Positions 24,481-33,713 of a stretch of DNA of 38,684 nt are shown in pieces (positions within the stretch are counted from its first letter, which is position 1; each line of letters starts with the position of its first letter). The stretch comes from CAZEDU01 sp964511185 (GTDB lineage Bacteria; Myxococcota; Myxococcia; Myxococcales; Myxococcaceae). The stretch covers positions 1 through 38,684 of the forward strand of contig CAZEDU010000038.1 of assembly GCA_964511185.1 (NCBI GenBank). The letters run 5' to 3'. The position numbers and the translations under genes were made by a program. Below the pieces are notes generated by a model. The model did no database searches. It was not told the origin of the DNA and saw only the letters and a program-made list of their open reading frames with translations.

Positions 24481-25776
24481 ATGGGGCCCATGACCCGCTG
24501 GTGCCTCGTCGTTGCGTTCGCCGCTTCCTGCGCGCTGGGGTGCGCTCCGCTGTCGGCCGAGCCGCTCGAGCCTGAGCCGACCGCGCCCGCCGAGACGCCG
24601 TCGCCCGAGCCGAGCGACCCGGAGCCGTCGCCGCCCGAGCCCACCGAGCCGGAGTGCCCGACGCTTTCGCCCGACGCGCCGCGCGCTGTGGTCGTCGCGG
24701 TCAATCGCGAAGGCCCCGACGACGGCATCGTCGTCTACGCCATCGACCCAGACGGCAAGCTGCACGACCGCCATCTGGCGTTCTGGGGCATCAACAACCC
24801 GCGGCAGATCACCCTCCGCGCCGACGGCTGCGAGGCGCTCGTGGCCTATGGCCGCATCGATGGTCCGTTCGGGGTGGCCGTGCTCGCGCTGCGGCCGGAT
24901 GGCAGCCACGCTTACTTGAAGCAGACGCTCGAGCTCGGCATGGACGAGCTCACCTCCGGCGTGGCGTACGGCACGAAGGACCACGCGGTGCTCGCCTCGA
25001 AGATTGGGCCCACCGGACACACGCTGCACGCGCTCGAGCGCAAGCCCGACGGTTTCTGGACCCAAGGCCCCCAGACGCCCATCCCGGGAGACTGGCCCAT
25101 CGACTTGATGGCGCGGCCAGGCACCGAGCAGGTGGTGATGATGCGCGTCGACCTCTCCACGCGGGAGCCGACGGAGTTTCTTCCGCTGCATCGCACCGAG
25201 CAGGGCTGGGTGCGTGCGGGACAGTCGGGGCTGGTGGAGCCCGCGACCGTCAGCATGGCCGCGCATCCGTCGGGCCAGTCGCTGTACAGCGGCACGAGTG
25301 ATCCGCTGCGCGGGCTGCCCGTTCCCGGCGGGTTCCTGAACAGCTTCCGCTTCGACGGCGCCGACTTGAAGCCGATGCCGGCCTTCAGCTTGCCGCACGA
25401 CAGCGCGGCGCTCGCGGTGGCGCCCGACGGTCGCTCCGTCGTCCTCGAATCGCCCATCGTGCAGAAGGACCCGAACACCAACCAGGTCTCGGTGCGCAGC
25501 TACCGCTTTCTCACCGTCTCCTTGGGCGAAGACGGTCAACCGCGCGGCCCCGTGCACGAATCGGCGGCCAAGAACCCAGGGCTCCTGTCGCACGACTTTC
25601 GCTTCTCGCCGCACGGTCACCTCGTCATCGCGCGCGAGCACTACCCGAACCAGGCCGGCCCGGACGGCAACGTCTACCCGCTGCAGGTCTGGTCGCGCGA
25701 CGCGCAGGGCGAATGGAAGCAGGTAGGCGAGCCGATTCCGCTCGCGGGCTTGCCCTCGATGGCGATCGCGCCGTAG
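24481..25776 (+). CDS. Surface lipoprotein with predicted beta-propeller
   Basis: The 431-aa protein has a lipoprotein signal (RWCLVVAFAASCALGC, lipobox Cys about residue 21) and a Pro/Glu-rich linker of PEPS/PEPT units (about 27-58). A WD40/YVTN-like propeller follows. Repeated 'dPDGk'-type turns support this: AIDPDGKLHDRHLA, ALRPDGSHAYLKQT, AAHPSGQSLYSGTS, AVAPDGRSVVLES and RFSPHGHLVIARE. No catalytic motif is seen. ATG 24481 and ATG 24490 are both workable starts; neither has a strong ribosome binding site. It ends 28 bp before the TonB-dependent receptor gene, so a role beside that receptor is plausible but unproven. Confidence 0.75.
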   Translation: MGPMTRWCLVVAFAASCALGCAPLSAEPLEPEPTAPAETPSPEPSDPEPSPPEPTEPECPTLSPDAPRAVVVAVNREGPDDGIVVYAIDPDGKLHDRHLAFWGINNPRQITLRADGCEALVAYGRIDGPFGVAVLALRPDGSHAYLKQTLELGMDELTSGVAYGTKDHAVLASKIGPTGHTLHALERKPDGFWTQGPQTPIPGDWPIDLMARPGTEQVVMMRVDLSTREPTEFLPLHRTEQGWVRAGQSGLVEPATVSMAAHPSGQSLYSGTSDPLRGLPVPGGFLNSFRFDGADLKPMPAFSLPHDSAALAVAPDGRSVVLESPIVQKDPNTNQVSVRSYRFLTVSLGEDGQPRGPVHESAAKNPGLLSHDFRFSPHGHLVIAREHYPNQAGPDGNVYPLQVWSRDAQGEWKQVGEPIPLAGLPSMAIAP

Positions 25777-25804
25777 CCGCGACCTGCTAGAAGTCGTCTC
25801 CTCC

Positions 25805-28434
25805 ATGGCTCGGGCGAACCTTCGACGCAGCGCCGCGNNNNNNNNNNCTTTGCCCTCTCCTTGGTTTCGTCGGCGCGCGCGCAGGCGCCCGATGCGGGCG
25901 TGGGTGTGCTCACCAAGCCGCCCGCGCTGGTGAAAGAGGTTCCCGCTCCGTTTCCACCCGAGGCGCTCGAGGCGAAGTTGGGCGGCATCGTGGGCCTGGA
26001 GATCGACATCGGCGCGGATGGGAAGGTGACCGACGCGCGCGTGGTGGAGCCGGCCGGCCACGGCTTCGACGAGGCCGCGCTCGAGGCGGTCCGCCAATTC
26101 GAGTTCAGCCCCGCGGAGGTGGACGGCGAGCCCGCCGCGGTGCGCGTGAGCTACCGCTATGAGTTCTTCTACCGCCCGGAGGTGGTCCAGACGCCGCCGC
26201 CGGAGCCGGAGAAGGTCGTCAACTTCAGCGGCCGCGTGCTCGAGCGCGGCACCCGGTCGCCGCTCGCCGGCGCGACCGTCACCGTGGGCGAGGGCGAGGG
26301 CGCGCGCGAGCTCACCACCGACGCCGAAGGCCGCTTCGAGGCGGCCGGCGTGCCGGTGGGAACACAGAAGGTCGTCGTCTGGCTGCCCGACCACGAGCGG
26401 TTCGAGACCACCGAAGCGCTGAAGGAAGGCGAGCGCACCGAGGTCACCTACTTCGTTCGCCGCACCCTCTACAGCGGCTACCAGACCGAGGTGCGCGGAC
26501 AGCGCGAGCGAAAAGAGGTCGCGCAAATCTCGCTCAAGCAGGAAGAGATTCGGCTCATCCCCGGCACGCAGGGAGACGCGTTCAAGGTGGTGCAGAACCT
26601 GCCGGGCGTCGCGCGCTCGCCGTTCTCGATGGGCCTCTTGGTGGTGCGCGGCGGCAAGCCTTGGGACACGCGGACCTACGTCGACGACGCGCGCGTGCCG
26701 CTGCTCTTCCACTTCGGCGGCTTGAACGCGACGTTCAACTCGAACCTGCTCGAAGACATCAACTTTCAAGCCGGCAACTTCGGCGCCGAGTACGGACGCA
26801 ACATCGGCGGCCTGGTGCGCGGCAAGACGCGCACGCCCGCGAAGGACACGCTGCACGGCTACGTCGACGTGAACGTCATCGACACCTCCGCGCTGGTGGA
26901 GGCGCCGCTCGGCGAGAACTGGTCGATCGCCGCGGGCGCGCGGCGCAGCTACATCGACGCGGTGCTGCCCTGGGTGCTCGACACCTTCGTCCCCCAGGCC
27001 GACGTGCTCGCCTTCACCGTCGCGCCCCGCTTCTACGACTACCAGCTCAAGCTCGAGCGGCGACGGCCGAACAGCCGCGACCGACTGACCCTCTCGTTCT
27101 TCGGCTCTCATGACCAGGTCGGCTTCGTGCTGCCCAACCCAGCGCTCGACCCGGAGGGGCGCGGCGCCTTCGACACCGTCATCGCCTACAACCGGCTCGG
27201 GCTGACGTGGGACAAGGGCATCACCGACCGGCTGCGCTTCTCTTCCGCCAACTGGCTCGGCACCGAGCAGTTCGACTTCTCGGCAGGCAGCGACATCTTC
27301 TTCTACGGCACGAGCTACCCCATCAGCTCGCGGCAGGCCTTTCAGCTGCAAGTCCCCGAAGCGAACCTCGAGCTCGCCTTCGGCGCGGACCTCTACCTGC
27401 TGCCGTACCGCTTCCGCACCCAGGGGCCGCCGCGGATCAAGCTCAACCAGATTCCGGATCCTTTCCTCTCGCGTCAGTTGATCAGCGAGCAGGAGGCCAG
27501 CGCGACCTTCGAGCCAGGGCTGTTCATCGAGTCGGTGTGGAAGCCGCACCCCAAAGTGAAGCTGGTGACCGGCGTGCGCGGCGACTACGAGTCGCTGATG
27601 AACGACGCCTGGGTCGACCCGCGCGCCGCGCTGTTCGTCGATGTGACCCAGGCCACCACGCTGAAGGCGGCCGCCGGCCTCTACCACCAGCCGCCCGACT
27701 ACCGTCAGGGACAGCTCTCGCCGGTGTTCGGCAACCCTGACTTGCTGCCCGAGGCCGCGGCGCACTACTCGGCGGGCGTCGAGCAGCGGCTCACCCAAGC
27801 CGTCAGCCTGGACCTGCAGGTCTATTACAAGTCTCTCTTCCACCAGGCGCTGCCCACCGCCGCGCCCGACGTGGGCGCCGGCGCCGACGCCGACACGTTC
27901 GACTTGAATTACACGAGCGACGGCAGGGGCCGCAGCTACGGGGTCGAGCTGCTCTTGCGCCACCAGCTCACCTCGCGCTTCTTCGGATGGGTCGCCTACA
28001 GCCTCTCGCGCACCGAGCGGCTCTATTCGACCGGCGCGTACGGCTTGAACCCGCTCGACCAGCCCCACAACCTGATCGCGCTGGCGAGCTACAAGCTGCC
28101 CTACGACTTCATCGCCGGCGTCCGGCTGCGCTACGCGAGCGGCGCGCTCAACACGCCCTACCGCGGCGCCATCTACGACGCGAACGGCAACTACTATTTC
28201 CCGCTCCCGGGCGAGCTGTTCGGCCGACGGCTGCCCGCGTTCTTCCAGGCCGACGTGCGCATCGACAAGCGGTTCGTCTTCGAGCAGTGGATGCTCTCGG
28301 TCTACGCCGACGTTCAGAACGTCACCAACCGCGCCAACGTCGAAGGCGTCGTCTACAACTTCGACTACACGCAAGAGCAGTATGTGACCGGGCTGCCCAT
28401 CATCCCCGCCATCGGCGTGCGAGGGGAGTTCTAG
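25805..28434 (+). CDS. TonB-dependent outer-membrane receptor with N-terminal TonB-like domain
   Basis: Outer-membrane ligand-gated channel for TonB-driven uptake. It starts at ATG 25805 (MARANLRRSAA), runs into a 10-N gap, and resumes FALSLVSSARAQAPD, the end of a signal peptide. The two sides are in different frames given the nominal gap length. Next comes a TonB C-terminal-like domain (about 26,000 bp, GGIVGLEIDIGADGKVTDAR, then GFDEAALEAVRQFEFSPAEV), then a carboxypeptidase-regulatory-like beta domain (SGRVLERGTRSPLAGATVTV). The plug follows (VVQNLPGVARSPFSMGLLVV, then FGAEYGRNIGGLVRGKTR), and finally a ~600-residue barrel ending near a last aromatic strand. About 870 aa in all. The downstream lipoprotein starts at the base after the stop. 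Confidence 0.88.
25838..25847. other. Assembly gap of 10 N
   Basis: Ten unresolved bases lie inside the signal-peptide region of the receptor gene. The upstream ATG frame and the downstream receptor frame do not match across exactly 10 bases. The true gap length is therefore probably not 10; a length of 9 or 12 would restore the frame. Confidence 0.95.
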
Positions 28435-29649
28435 ATGCGACGAACCTTCGCCTGCCTCCTCGTCGCGCTCGTCGCCGCCGCGTGCGGCGAGTCGTTCAAG
28501 CCGGAGACCGTCGTCGACTCGTTCCGCTTCCTGGGCATGCGCGCCGACCCGCCCGAGCTCAACCCTGGCCAGCTCACCGCATTCGAGGCGCTGCTGGTCG
28601 ATCCGCGCCCGGGCGGAAAAAAGACCATCCTTTGGCTGGGCTGCGAGCCAGACCCATTCAACCTAGGCCGCAGCGTCTGCTCGCGGACGGATCAGCTCGC
28701 GGATCCATCCGCCTTCGTCACCCCGACCGAAGGCGGCGGCGCGCAGCTTCCGCCCGGCGTGAGCATCATCGGGTTCAACGACTTCGCGCGGCTCGCCGCC
28801 AAGCCCGACGTCTTCTCGCAGCTGCCGCCCGGCGACGCGCGGCGCGAGACAGGGACCGTCGCGCAGATCATCGCGCTCGCGGTGGCCGAAGAGGTCTCCC
28901 CCACCGCGCCGGCCGCCGAGCTCGAGGCCGCGCTCGAGCGGGTGCGCGCCCGCGAGGTCGACTCGCAGCTCGCGCTCTTCCGCGTGCGCATCACCGAAGA
29001 GACCTCGCTCAACACCAACCCTGTCTTGGGGCCGCTGCTCGTCGACGACCAGCCCCTGCCCGATGGCCTGACCCTGCGCCTGCGGCCCGGAGAGGACGTG
29101 AAGCTGGAGCTCACCGCGCCCGACACGTCGTTCGAGCCCTACGAGCAGCTCACGCCGAGCGGGCGCGAGCCGCGGGAGGAGCGGCTGATCACCGCCTGGT
29201 ACTCCACCTTCGGCCGCTTCCTCGAAGCGCGCGTGGTGATGCGCTCCGAGGTCGAGCAGCGCTTCACCGCGCCAGCGAGCGACGACGAAGCGCTCGCCAG
29301 GGGGCGCGCGGGCACGCTGTGGATGGTCGTGCGCGACACGCGCGGTGGCCAGAGCTGGACGACGCGCGCGCTCTACGTCTGCGACGAATCGCTGCCCGCG
29401 CCGAGCGTGACCGCGCTCAGCCCAGATCGCGGCGTGTCCAACGGCGCGCTCCGCATCACCTTGAGCGGCGCGAACCTCGACGCGCTGCTCGAAGTGCACG
29501 TCGACGGCCGCCCGCTCACCGACGTCATCTCCACCGCGACGGGCTTCAGCGGTCGCCTGCCTTCGCTTGCACCGGGCCCGCACACCCTGACGCTGCGCGG
29601 CAAGAATTGCAGAGATGAACTGCTTCCAACGCACTTCATCGCCGAGTGA
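28435..29649 (+). CDS. Lipoprotein with C-terminal IPT/TIG-like domain
   Basis: The 404-aa protein has a lipoprotein signal (RRTFACLLVALVAAAC, lipobox Cys17). The next ~300 residues are of no recognised family: SFRFLGMRADPPELNPGQLT near the start looks like an Ig-type strand pair, and a Glu-rich helical stretch (AAELEAALERVRAREVD) lies mid-protein. From about residue 320, PSVTALSPDRGVSNGALRIT and LSGANLDALLEVHVDGRPL match an IPT/TIG Ig-like domain. The ATG directly abuts the receptor's TAG, so expression is coupled to it. It may be a surface-exposed partner of the receptor, as with SusD-like or other accessory lipoproteins, though it shows no SusD features. Confidence 0.75.
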   Translation: MRRTFACLLVALVAAACGESFKPETVVDSFRFLGMRADPPELNPGQLTAFEALLVDPRPGGKKTILWLGCEPDPFNLGRSVCSRTDQLADPSAFVTPTEGGGAQLPPGVSIIGFNDFARLAAKPDVFSQLPPGDARRETGTVAQIIALAVAEEVSPTAPAAELEAALERVRAREVDSQLALFRVRITEETSLNTNPVLGPLLVDDQPLPDGLTLRLRPGEDVKLELTAPDTSFEPYEQLTPSGREPREERLITAWYSTFGRFLEARVVMRSEVEQRFTAPASDDEALARGRAGTLWMVVRDTRGGQSWTTRALYVCDESLPAPSVTALSPDRGVSNGALRITLSGANLDALLEVHVDGRPLTDVISTATGFSGRLPSLAPGPHTLTLRGKNCRDELLPTHFIAE

Positions 29650-29664
29650 CATTGGAGCACCTAC

Positions 29665-29697
29665 ATCCACGTGGAGCATTCATGTCCTACGGTGGAT
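29665..29697. promoter_or_regulatory. Overlapping dyads upstream of the small gene at 29825
   Basis: TCCACGTGGA (29666-29675) is a perfect 10-bp palindrome. ATCCAC at 29665-29670 is also matched by GTGGAT at 29692-29697. They lie 16-48 bp after the lipoprotein stop and about 130-160 bp before the next ATG. They could be an operator or a transcript-end structure; no T-tract is present. Confidence 0.3.
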
Positions 29698-29824
29698 CCA
29701 GGCGGATCAGCGCTAACCCCCGAAGAACCCCCGGCCAGGGCCATGGCCCACGTCCTGCTACCTGAATCAGGGCAACAGCCGCACTGAAATCGCGGCCAAT
29801 GCAAACAGCAGAAAGGGGCACGAC

Positions 29825-30046
29825 ATGTTCCGCCGTCCGAAGAATCACGCGCAGCTGGCTCGACTGGAGAGCGCGGTCTACCAACTCGAGACCGCCAAGG
29901 CGTTCCTCTGGGAGAGCGGTGAGCCGATGCTCGCTCAGCAGATCTCCGCCGTGCTCAACAAGGTCCGCACGCAGATCAGCCACTCGCGGGAGCAGCTCGG
30001 TTACGCGCCGCGCCCCAGCGCCAACAGCTCGACCGAAGCGGCTTAA
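29825..30046 (+). CDS. Small helical protein of unknown function (73 aa)
   Basis: I do not recognise this protein. It begins MFRRPKNHAQLARLESAVYQ and is almost wholly predicted helix, with a Leu/Ala heptad-like pattern (LARLESAVYQLETAKAFL, then MLAQQISAVLNKVRTQI), then a disordered Pro/Ser/Ala tail. There is no signal peptide or membrane segment, so it is likely a small cytoplasmic coiled-coil or four-helix assembly. A good ribosome binding site (AAAGGGG, ending 6-7 nt before the ATG) supports it. It has its own ~175-bp upstream region and is convergent with the transglycosylase gene, whose stop is 4 bp away. Confidence 0.7.
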   Translation: MFRRPKNHAQLARLESAVYQLETAKAFLWESGEPMLAQQISAVLNKVRTQISHSREQLGYAPRPSANSSTEAA

Positions 30047-30050
30047 AGGC

Positions 30051-30860
30051 TCACAGGTCGTACTCATCGTCGGCGGCGCTCTGGCTCTCGGAGCGGCCGA
30101 CGGTCGACTCAACGACGTCGCGCGCCTCGGCCGCCTGCTCCGCGCTGACCTTCGCCGTCTCTTCGAGCCGATCGATGATCCACATCGCGCGTTGATACGA
30201 CGCGCGCGAACGTTTCACCGGGTGCCGCTTGAGCGGCGACGGCAGCATCGACGCGAGAATCGCGCCTTCACCCAATGACAGCTCCGCTGCGGAGTGACCG
30301 AAATATTCGCGCGCGGCCGCTTCGATGCCGTAGATGCCGTCTCCCCACTCCACCACGTTCAAATAGAGGGTGAGGATGCGTGACTTCTTAAGGTCGCGCT
30401 CGAGCCGCTTGGCGAGGACGAGCTCCTTCGCCTTTCGCCACAGGCTCCGTTCCCCGGAGAGCCAGAGGTTTTTCGCGAGCTGCTGCGTGATGGTCGACGC
30501 GCCGCGTCCCAGCTCCCGCTTGGCGATCGACTCCTGCACCGCTTTTTTGAGCTCCCGGGTGTCGACTCCGTCGTGCAGGTAGAACGCGCTGTCCTCCGAG
30601 GTGAGGACCGACTGCACCGCGAGCGGCGCGATGGCCGAGAGCGGAACCCAGCGTTGCCGGCGTCGCGGCTTCGTGCCCTTCGCACGCGCCTGGCGGGCCC
30701 GGTGCTCGATGAGCGCGGTCGTCTCAGGGTTCTTGGACGCCAGCGGCGCGGCCTGCGGCAACGTCGCGTAGCTGTACGTCATGCCCGCGAGCAACGTGAG
30801 CGCCGCGGCCAGCAGCGCCACCCGAAGCCAGGACCGAGACCTTCTCTTTCCGCGCGCCAT
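30051..30860 (-). CDS. mtgA: Monofunctional peptidoglycan glycosyltransferase (GT51)
   Basis: Polymerises lipid II into glycan strands at the inner membrane, without a transpeptidase domain. The 269-aa protein has a basic N-terminus (MARGKRRSRSW) and a single membrane anchor (about 12-30, LRVALLAAALTLLAGMTYSY). GT51 motifs follow: LTSEDSAFYLHDGVD (catalytic Glu about 89), GASTITQQLAKNLWLS, KAKELVLAKRLER, LYLNVVEWGDGIYGIEAAAR and a closing ASMLPSPLKRHP. The ATG at 30858-30860 is preferred; a TTG 26 codons upstream would add a Glu/Gly-rich leader in front of the anchor. A C-terminal acidic tail (ADDEYDL) is present. PBP-type activity is excluded by length. Confidence 0.9.
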   Translation of the reverse strand: MARGKRRSRSWLRVALLAAALTLLAGMTYSYATLPQAAPLASKNPETTALIEHRARQARAKGTKPRRRQRWVPLSAIAPLAVQSVLTSEDSAFYLHDGVDTRELKKAVQESIAKRELGRGASTITQQLAKNLWLSGERSLWRKAKELVLAKRLERDLKKSRILTLYLNVVEWGDGIYGIEAAAREYFGHSAAELSLGEGAILASMLPSPLKRHPVKRSRASYQRAMWIIDRLEETAKVSAEQAAEARDVVESTVGRSESQSAADDEYDL

Positions 30861-31286
30861 CGCCTTCGGGAATCTTTCGCCGCGGGCGCCTTCGGGGCAA
30901 GCGCGCTCGCCGAGTGCCTCAGATGATTCTGTCGGCAATGGAGCCGCTCAGAGCGGCATGGTTACCCAGAGAAATGCTCCGGGTGTTGATTTGAGTTGGC
31001 TCGTTGGCTCGAAAACGAGCGCTCAGGGCATTGACGCATGTCCAGCCCTCGGGCACTTCGGACCAACGATGACGTCGAAACTGGCAACAGCGTGCCGAGA
31101 AACGGTCGCGTCTTGGCAATTGCTCGAGCCATCGAAGCGCAGACGAACCAGTGACCCAGTCCACGCTCCCCATCCAGGCCAGCCGCATTTCGGTCCGCTC
31201 ACTGGCGAGGCCTGGCGGAGTCGGCAGCCACACCAACTTGGTCACGCTCGCGCTCACGACATTGAGCGGTATATGAACTGGCGGCC
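30861..31286. other. Intergenic stretch, no supported gene
   Basis: These 426 bp separate the divergent glycosyltransferase and the gene at 31287, and are less GC-rich than the rest of the window. An open minus-strand frame at 30919-31257 (112 codons, GTG start, Trp/Arg-rich) has mixed third-position bias and overlaps the glycosyltransferase 5' region. I see no family or ribosome binding site for it and leave it unannotated. It might be a decayed gene. Promoters for both flanking genes must lie here, but none is convincing. Confidence 0.5.
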
Positions 31287-32651
31287 ATGGGCTTGCTGCT
31301 TGTCACCCTCACCGCTGGTCTCCTGACCCAGGCTCCCGAAGTCGACGCGGGGCCGCTCCGGTTGAGCATCGTGGTGTCGGAGAGCGCTCAGGTCTTTCAC
31401 ATCGTCGATCAACTCTCGATGTGGAGCCCATACAGCCATCCGCAATACCGGCGGTTCTTCGAAGGCCAGGAGGGCGGTGGCCTCACGCCGGACGACGAGA
31501 AGCTGCTCGCTGCACACGCCGAGCTTCGCAAGCGAATGGGCTACGGCGCGTTGGATCAGACCTTCTACGTCGAGGGGACGTGGCAGGCCGCGCTCGATGC
31601 GGCGGCGGTCGCGAAGCGGTTGGACCTCCCCACCGTGGAAACCGAACGAAAGGTCCTCGCGCACTTTCACCCTCGGGTGAGAAAGCTGATCGACGCCAAG
31701 GCTGCCGAGCTCGAGGCCTCACGCGCCGCGCTCCTCGCTCAACGTGGCAAGCTGAAGGACTTTGCCGAGAAAGCCTCGCGGTTTTGGGGCGGCAGCCGCG
31801 TCGAGATGTCTCTTTATCTCGTCGCTACTCCTCGAGGAGGAGACGGCGGCGGCTTCAACGGCGGCAAGTTGGTGGTCGAGGTCGAGGGCGGGCAGCCGCC
31901 AGTCGACGTGACCATTCACGAAACGTGGCACGCCTTCGCCCAGCCACGCCAGGCTGACATTCTCACCGCCGCCAAGGCCGCCGGAACCGACTGGGAAACC
32001 ATGAGCGAAGGTCTCGCCTATGCGGTCTCACCCGGAATCTACTCCTCGAGCGACCGGGCCGAGCTGGAGACCCAGGTCCACAGACACGCGCAGGAGAAGA
32101 AGTCGTTCTCGGCCGAGCCCTACGTGCGCTTCAATCGGCTCGGCCTCGCCCTTCGTCCGCTGATGCAGACGGCGCTCGAGAAGGGAGAAGGCACCTTTGC
32201 AACGTTCCTTCCCAGGGCGGTCGACGTCTACCGCAGCCTGGCGGAGGTCTCGCTGGCCCTCGAGCGCGAAAACGCGCGGCTCCGTTACTTCATCTTTGGC
32301 AGCAAAGAGGCATTCCAGTCGGTGGCTGCGCTCGCCGCCGGCAACGACGTCTGGGGCCGCGGTCTCAGTCCCAAAGAGTTCGATGAGCTCGCGGCGAAAA
32401 TGCGCGTCCGGGACGTGGTGGTGTTCGCTGCGACGCGCGAAGAGCTGCTCGCCCTTCCGCGAAGGCTCGCGGACGCGTGGGCCTCCGAGTGGCCGAAGCT
32501 CAAGGCCCACCTGGAGCGGCGACCGAGCGGGCTGTTTCGCGCCGTCACGGCCCAGGGAACCCGGGTGGCTGTCTGGGGGAACGACGGCCCGGCCTTGGCT
32601 GCGGAGCTGGCGAAGGCGGAGCTGAAGAAGGCGCTTCTTCCCGAGCGCTAA
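31287..32651 (+). CDS. Secreted putative gluzincin-like metallopeptidase (HETWH motif)
   Basis: No family recognised with certainty. The 454-aa protein starts MGLLLVTLTAGLLTQAPEVD, a short signal peptide. Residues around 212-219 read DVTIHETWHAF, an HExxH zinc site. About 27 residues later comes TMSEGLAYAVSP, whose Glu fits a gluzincin third ligand (HExxH...E). A central domain lies before it (about 40-170), and an all-helical part follows. The C-terminal 120 residues look like a separate small domain (RDVVVFAATREELLALPRRL, ending KAELKKALLPER). It is alone on its strand, between the glycosyltransferase and the ROK kinase gene. A periplasmic or secreted protease role is inferred from the motif. 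Confidence 0.65.
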   Translation: MGLLLVTLTAGLLTQAPEVDAGPLRLSIVVSESAQVFHIVDQLSMWSPYSHPQYRRFFEGQEGGGLTPDDEKLLAAHAELRKRMGYGALDQTFYVEGTWQAALDAAAVAKRLDLPTVETERKVLAHFHPRVRKLIDAKAAELEASRAALLAQRGKLKDFAEKASRFWGGSRVEMSLYLVATPRGGDGGGFNGGKLVVEVEGGQPPVDVTIHETWHAFAQPRQADILTAAKAAGTDWETMSEGLAYAVSPGIYSSSDRAELETQVHRHAQEKKSFSAEPYVRFNRLGLALRPLMQTALEKGEGTFATFLPRAVDVYRSLAEVSLALERENARLRYFIFGSKEAFQSVAALAAGNDVWGRGLSPKEFDELAAKMRVRDVVVFAATREELLALPRRLADAWASEWPKLKAHLERRPSGLFRAVTAQGTRVAVWGNDGPALAAELAKAELKKALLPER

Positions 32652-32712
32652 ACACACCGACTCGTCCGCGAGCATCGGCCGGAGTGTCGACCGAAGGCAT
32701 GGGCGATCAACT

Positions 32713-33657
32713 TCACTCGAGCGCGAGCAGCGCCGCGCCGACCAGCCCGCTGTCGTCGCCGAGCGAAGCGGTGGAGATCTTCAGCGCGCGTCGGCTCACC
32801 CAGGCGGTCTTCGACTGCACCGCCTGGCGAATACGCTCCACCAGCGCCGGACAGCGGCTCAAGACGCCTCCGCCCAAGACGAGCTGCTCCGGGTTGAGCA
32901 GGGTGAGCGCGTTGGCGATGGAGAACCCCAGGTGCTGCGCCGCGCGGTCGTAGATGCGGCGCGCCGCCGCGTCGCCGGACGTGGCGAGCGCTTCGAGCAG
33001 CGCGGGCGTGAGCCGCGCGGCGTCGTGCGCGCGCAGCGCGGTCGGCTCAGTCGAAGCCGCCGCCTCCTGCATCTGCGCGATGAGGTGGTGACCGCCGGCG
33101 TAGGCCTCCAGGCAACCGCGCTCGCCGCAGCCGCAAGCGCGGCCGTCCGTCTCCACCTTCACGTGGCCCAGCTCGCCCGCCGCGCCGCGCGCGCCTTGCA
33201 GCAGCTTGCCCCCCGCGATGATCGCGCTGCCGACGCCGGTGCCCACGAAGACGACGAGCACGTCGCGCGCGCCGAGCGCGGCACCGGCCTTGAGCTCCCC
33301 CCACGCCGCCGCCGACAGGTCGTTGAACACGCGCACGGGGCGGCCGACCGCCTCCGAGAGCAGCTGCCCGAGCGCCACGTCGCGCCACCCCAGGTTCGGC
33401 GCCACCCTCACCAGCCCGGTGTCGCCTTCGAGCTGCGCCGCCGCGCCGACGCCGCACGCGTCGACCTGAACGCTGGGCACCTGCGCGAGGCACGCGCGCG
33501 TCAGCTCGGCCAGCGTCCTCACCACCGCGTGCGGCGCGCGGTCGTCGAGCGTCGCCTTCGTGGTGGCGACGCGCTCGCCGGCGGTCGAGACGACGGCCAC
33601 CCGCGCGGTGGTGCCGCCCAAGTCGATGCCGAGCGCGTGAGAGGTCTTCGCGGGCAC
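32713..33657 (-). CDS. ROK family sugar kinase (glucokinase-like)
   Basis: Predicted cytoplasmic ATP-dependent hexose kinase. The 314-aa protein begins near HALGIDLGGTTARVAVV (phosphate-1 loop) and continues with GVGAAAQLEG, FNDLSAAAWGE and VFVGTGVGSAIIAGG (sugar and ATP sites). The ROK signature with zinc site follows: GAAGELGHVKV, then CGCGERGCLEAYAGG (Cys-x-Cys-x4-Cys). Near the end, NPEQLVLGGGVLS is the adenosine loop. GTG 33657 is the first start that avoids non-homologous upstream sequence and leaves 57 bp after the SDR gene. Substrate (glucose, N-acetylglucosamine or mannose) is not readable. ROK repressors are excluded because there is no N-terminal helix-turn-helix. Confidence 0.88.
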   Translation of the reverse strand: MPAKTSHALGIDLGGTTARVAVVSTAGERVATTKATLDDRAPHAVVRTLAELTRACLAQVPSVQVDACGVGAAAQLEGDTGLVRVAPNLGWRDVALGQLLSEAVGRPVRVFNDLSAAAWGELKAGAALGARDVLVVFVGTGVGSAIIAGGKLLQGARGAAGELGHVKVETDGRACGCGERGCLEAYAGGHHLIAQMQEAAASTEPTALRAHDAARLTPALLEALATSGDAAARRIYDRAAQHLGFSIANALTLLNPEQLVLGGGVLSRCPALVERIRQAVQSKTAWVSRRALKISTASLGDDSGLVGAALLALE

Positions 33658-33713
33658 GGAGCGAAGACAAAGCGCATGCGGCGGCGGTCCGCAAGCCGCG
33701 GCCTGGCCATCGG

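Noticed and set aside
24376..28374. A very long open frame on the minus strand opposite the receptor and lipoprotein genes
   Set aside because: It runs across the N gap and mirrors two well-supported plus-strand genes. Its translation is Arg/Val/Glu-rich low complexity with no recognisable domain, a usual by-product of GC-rich coding.
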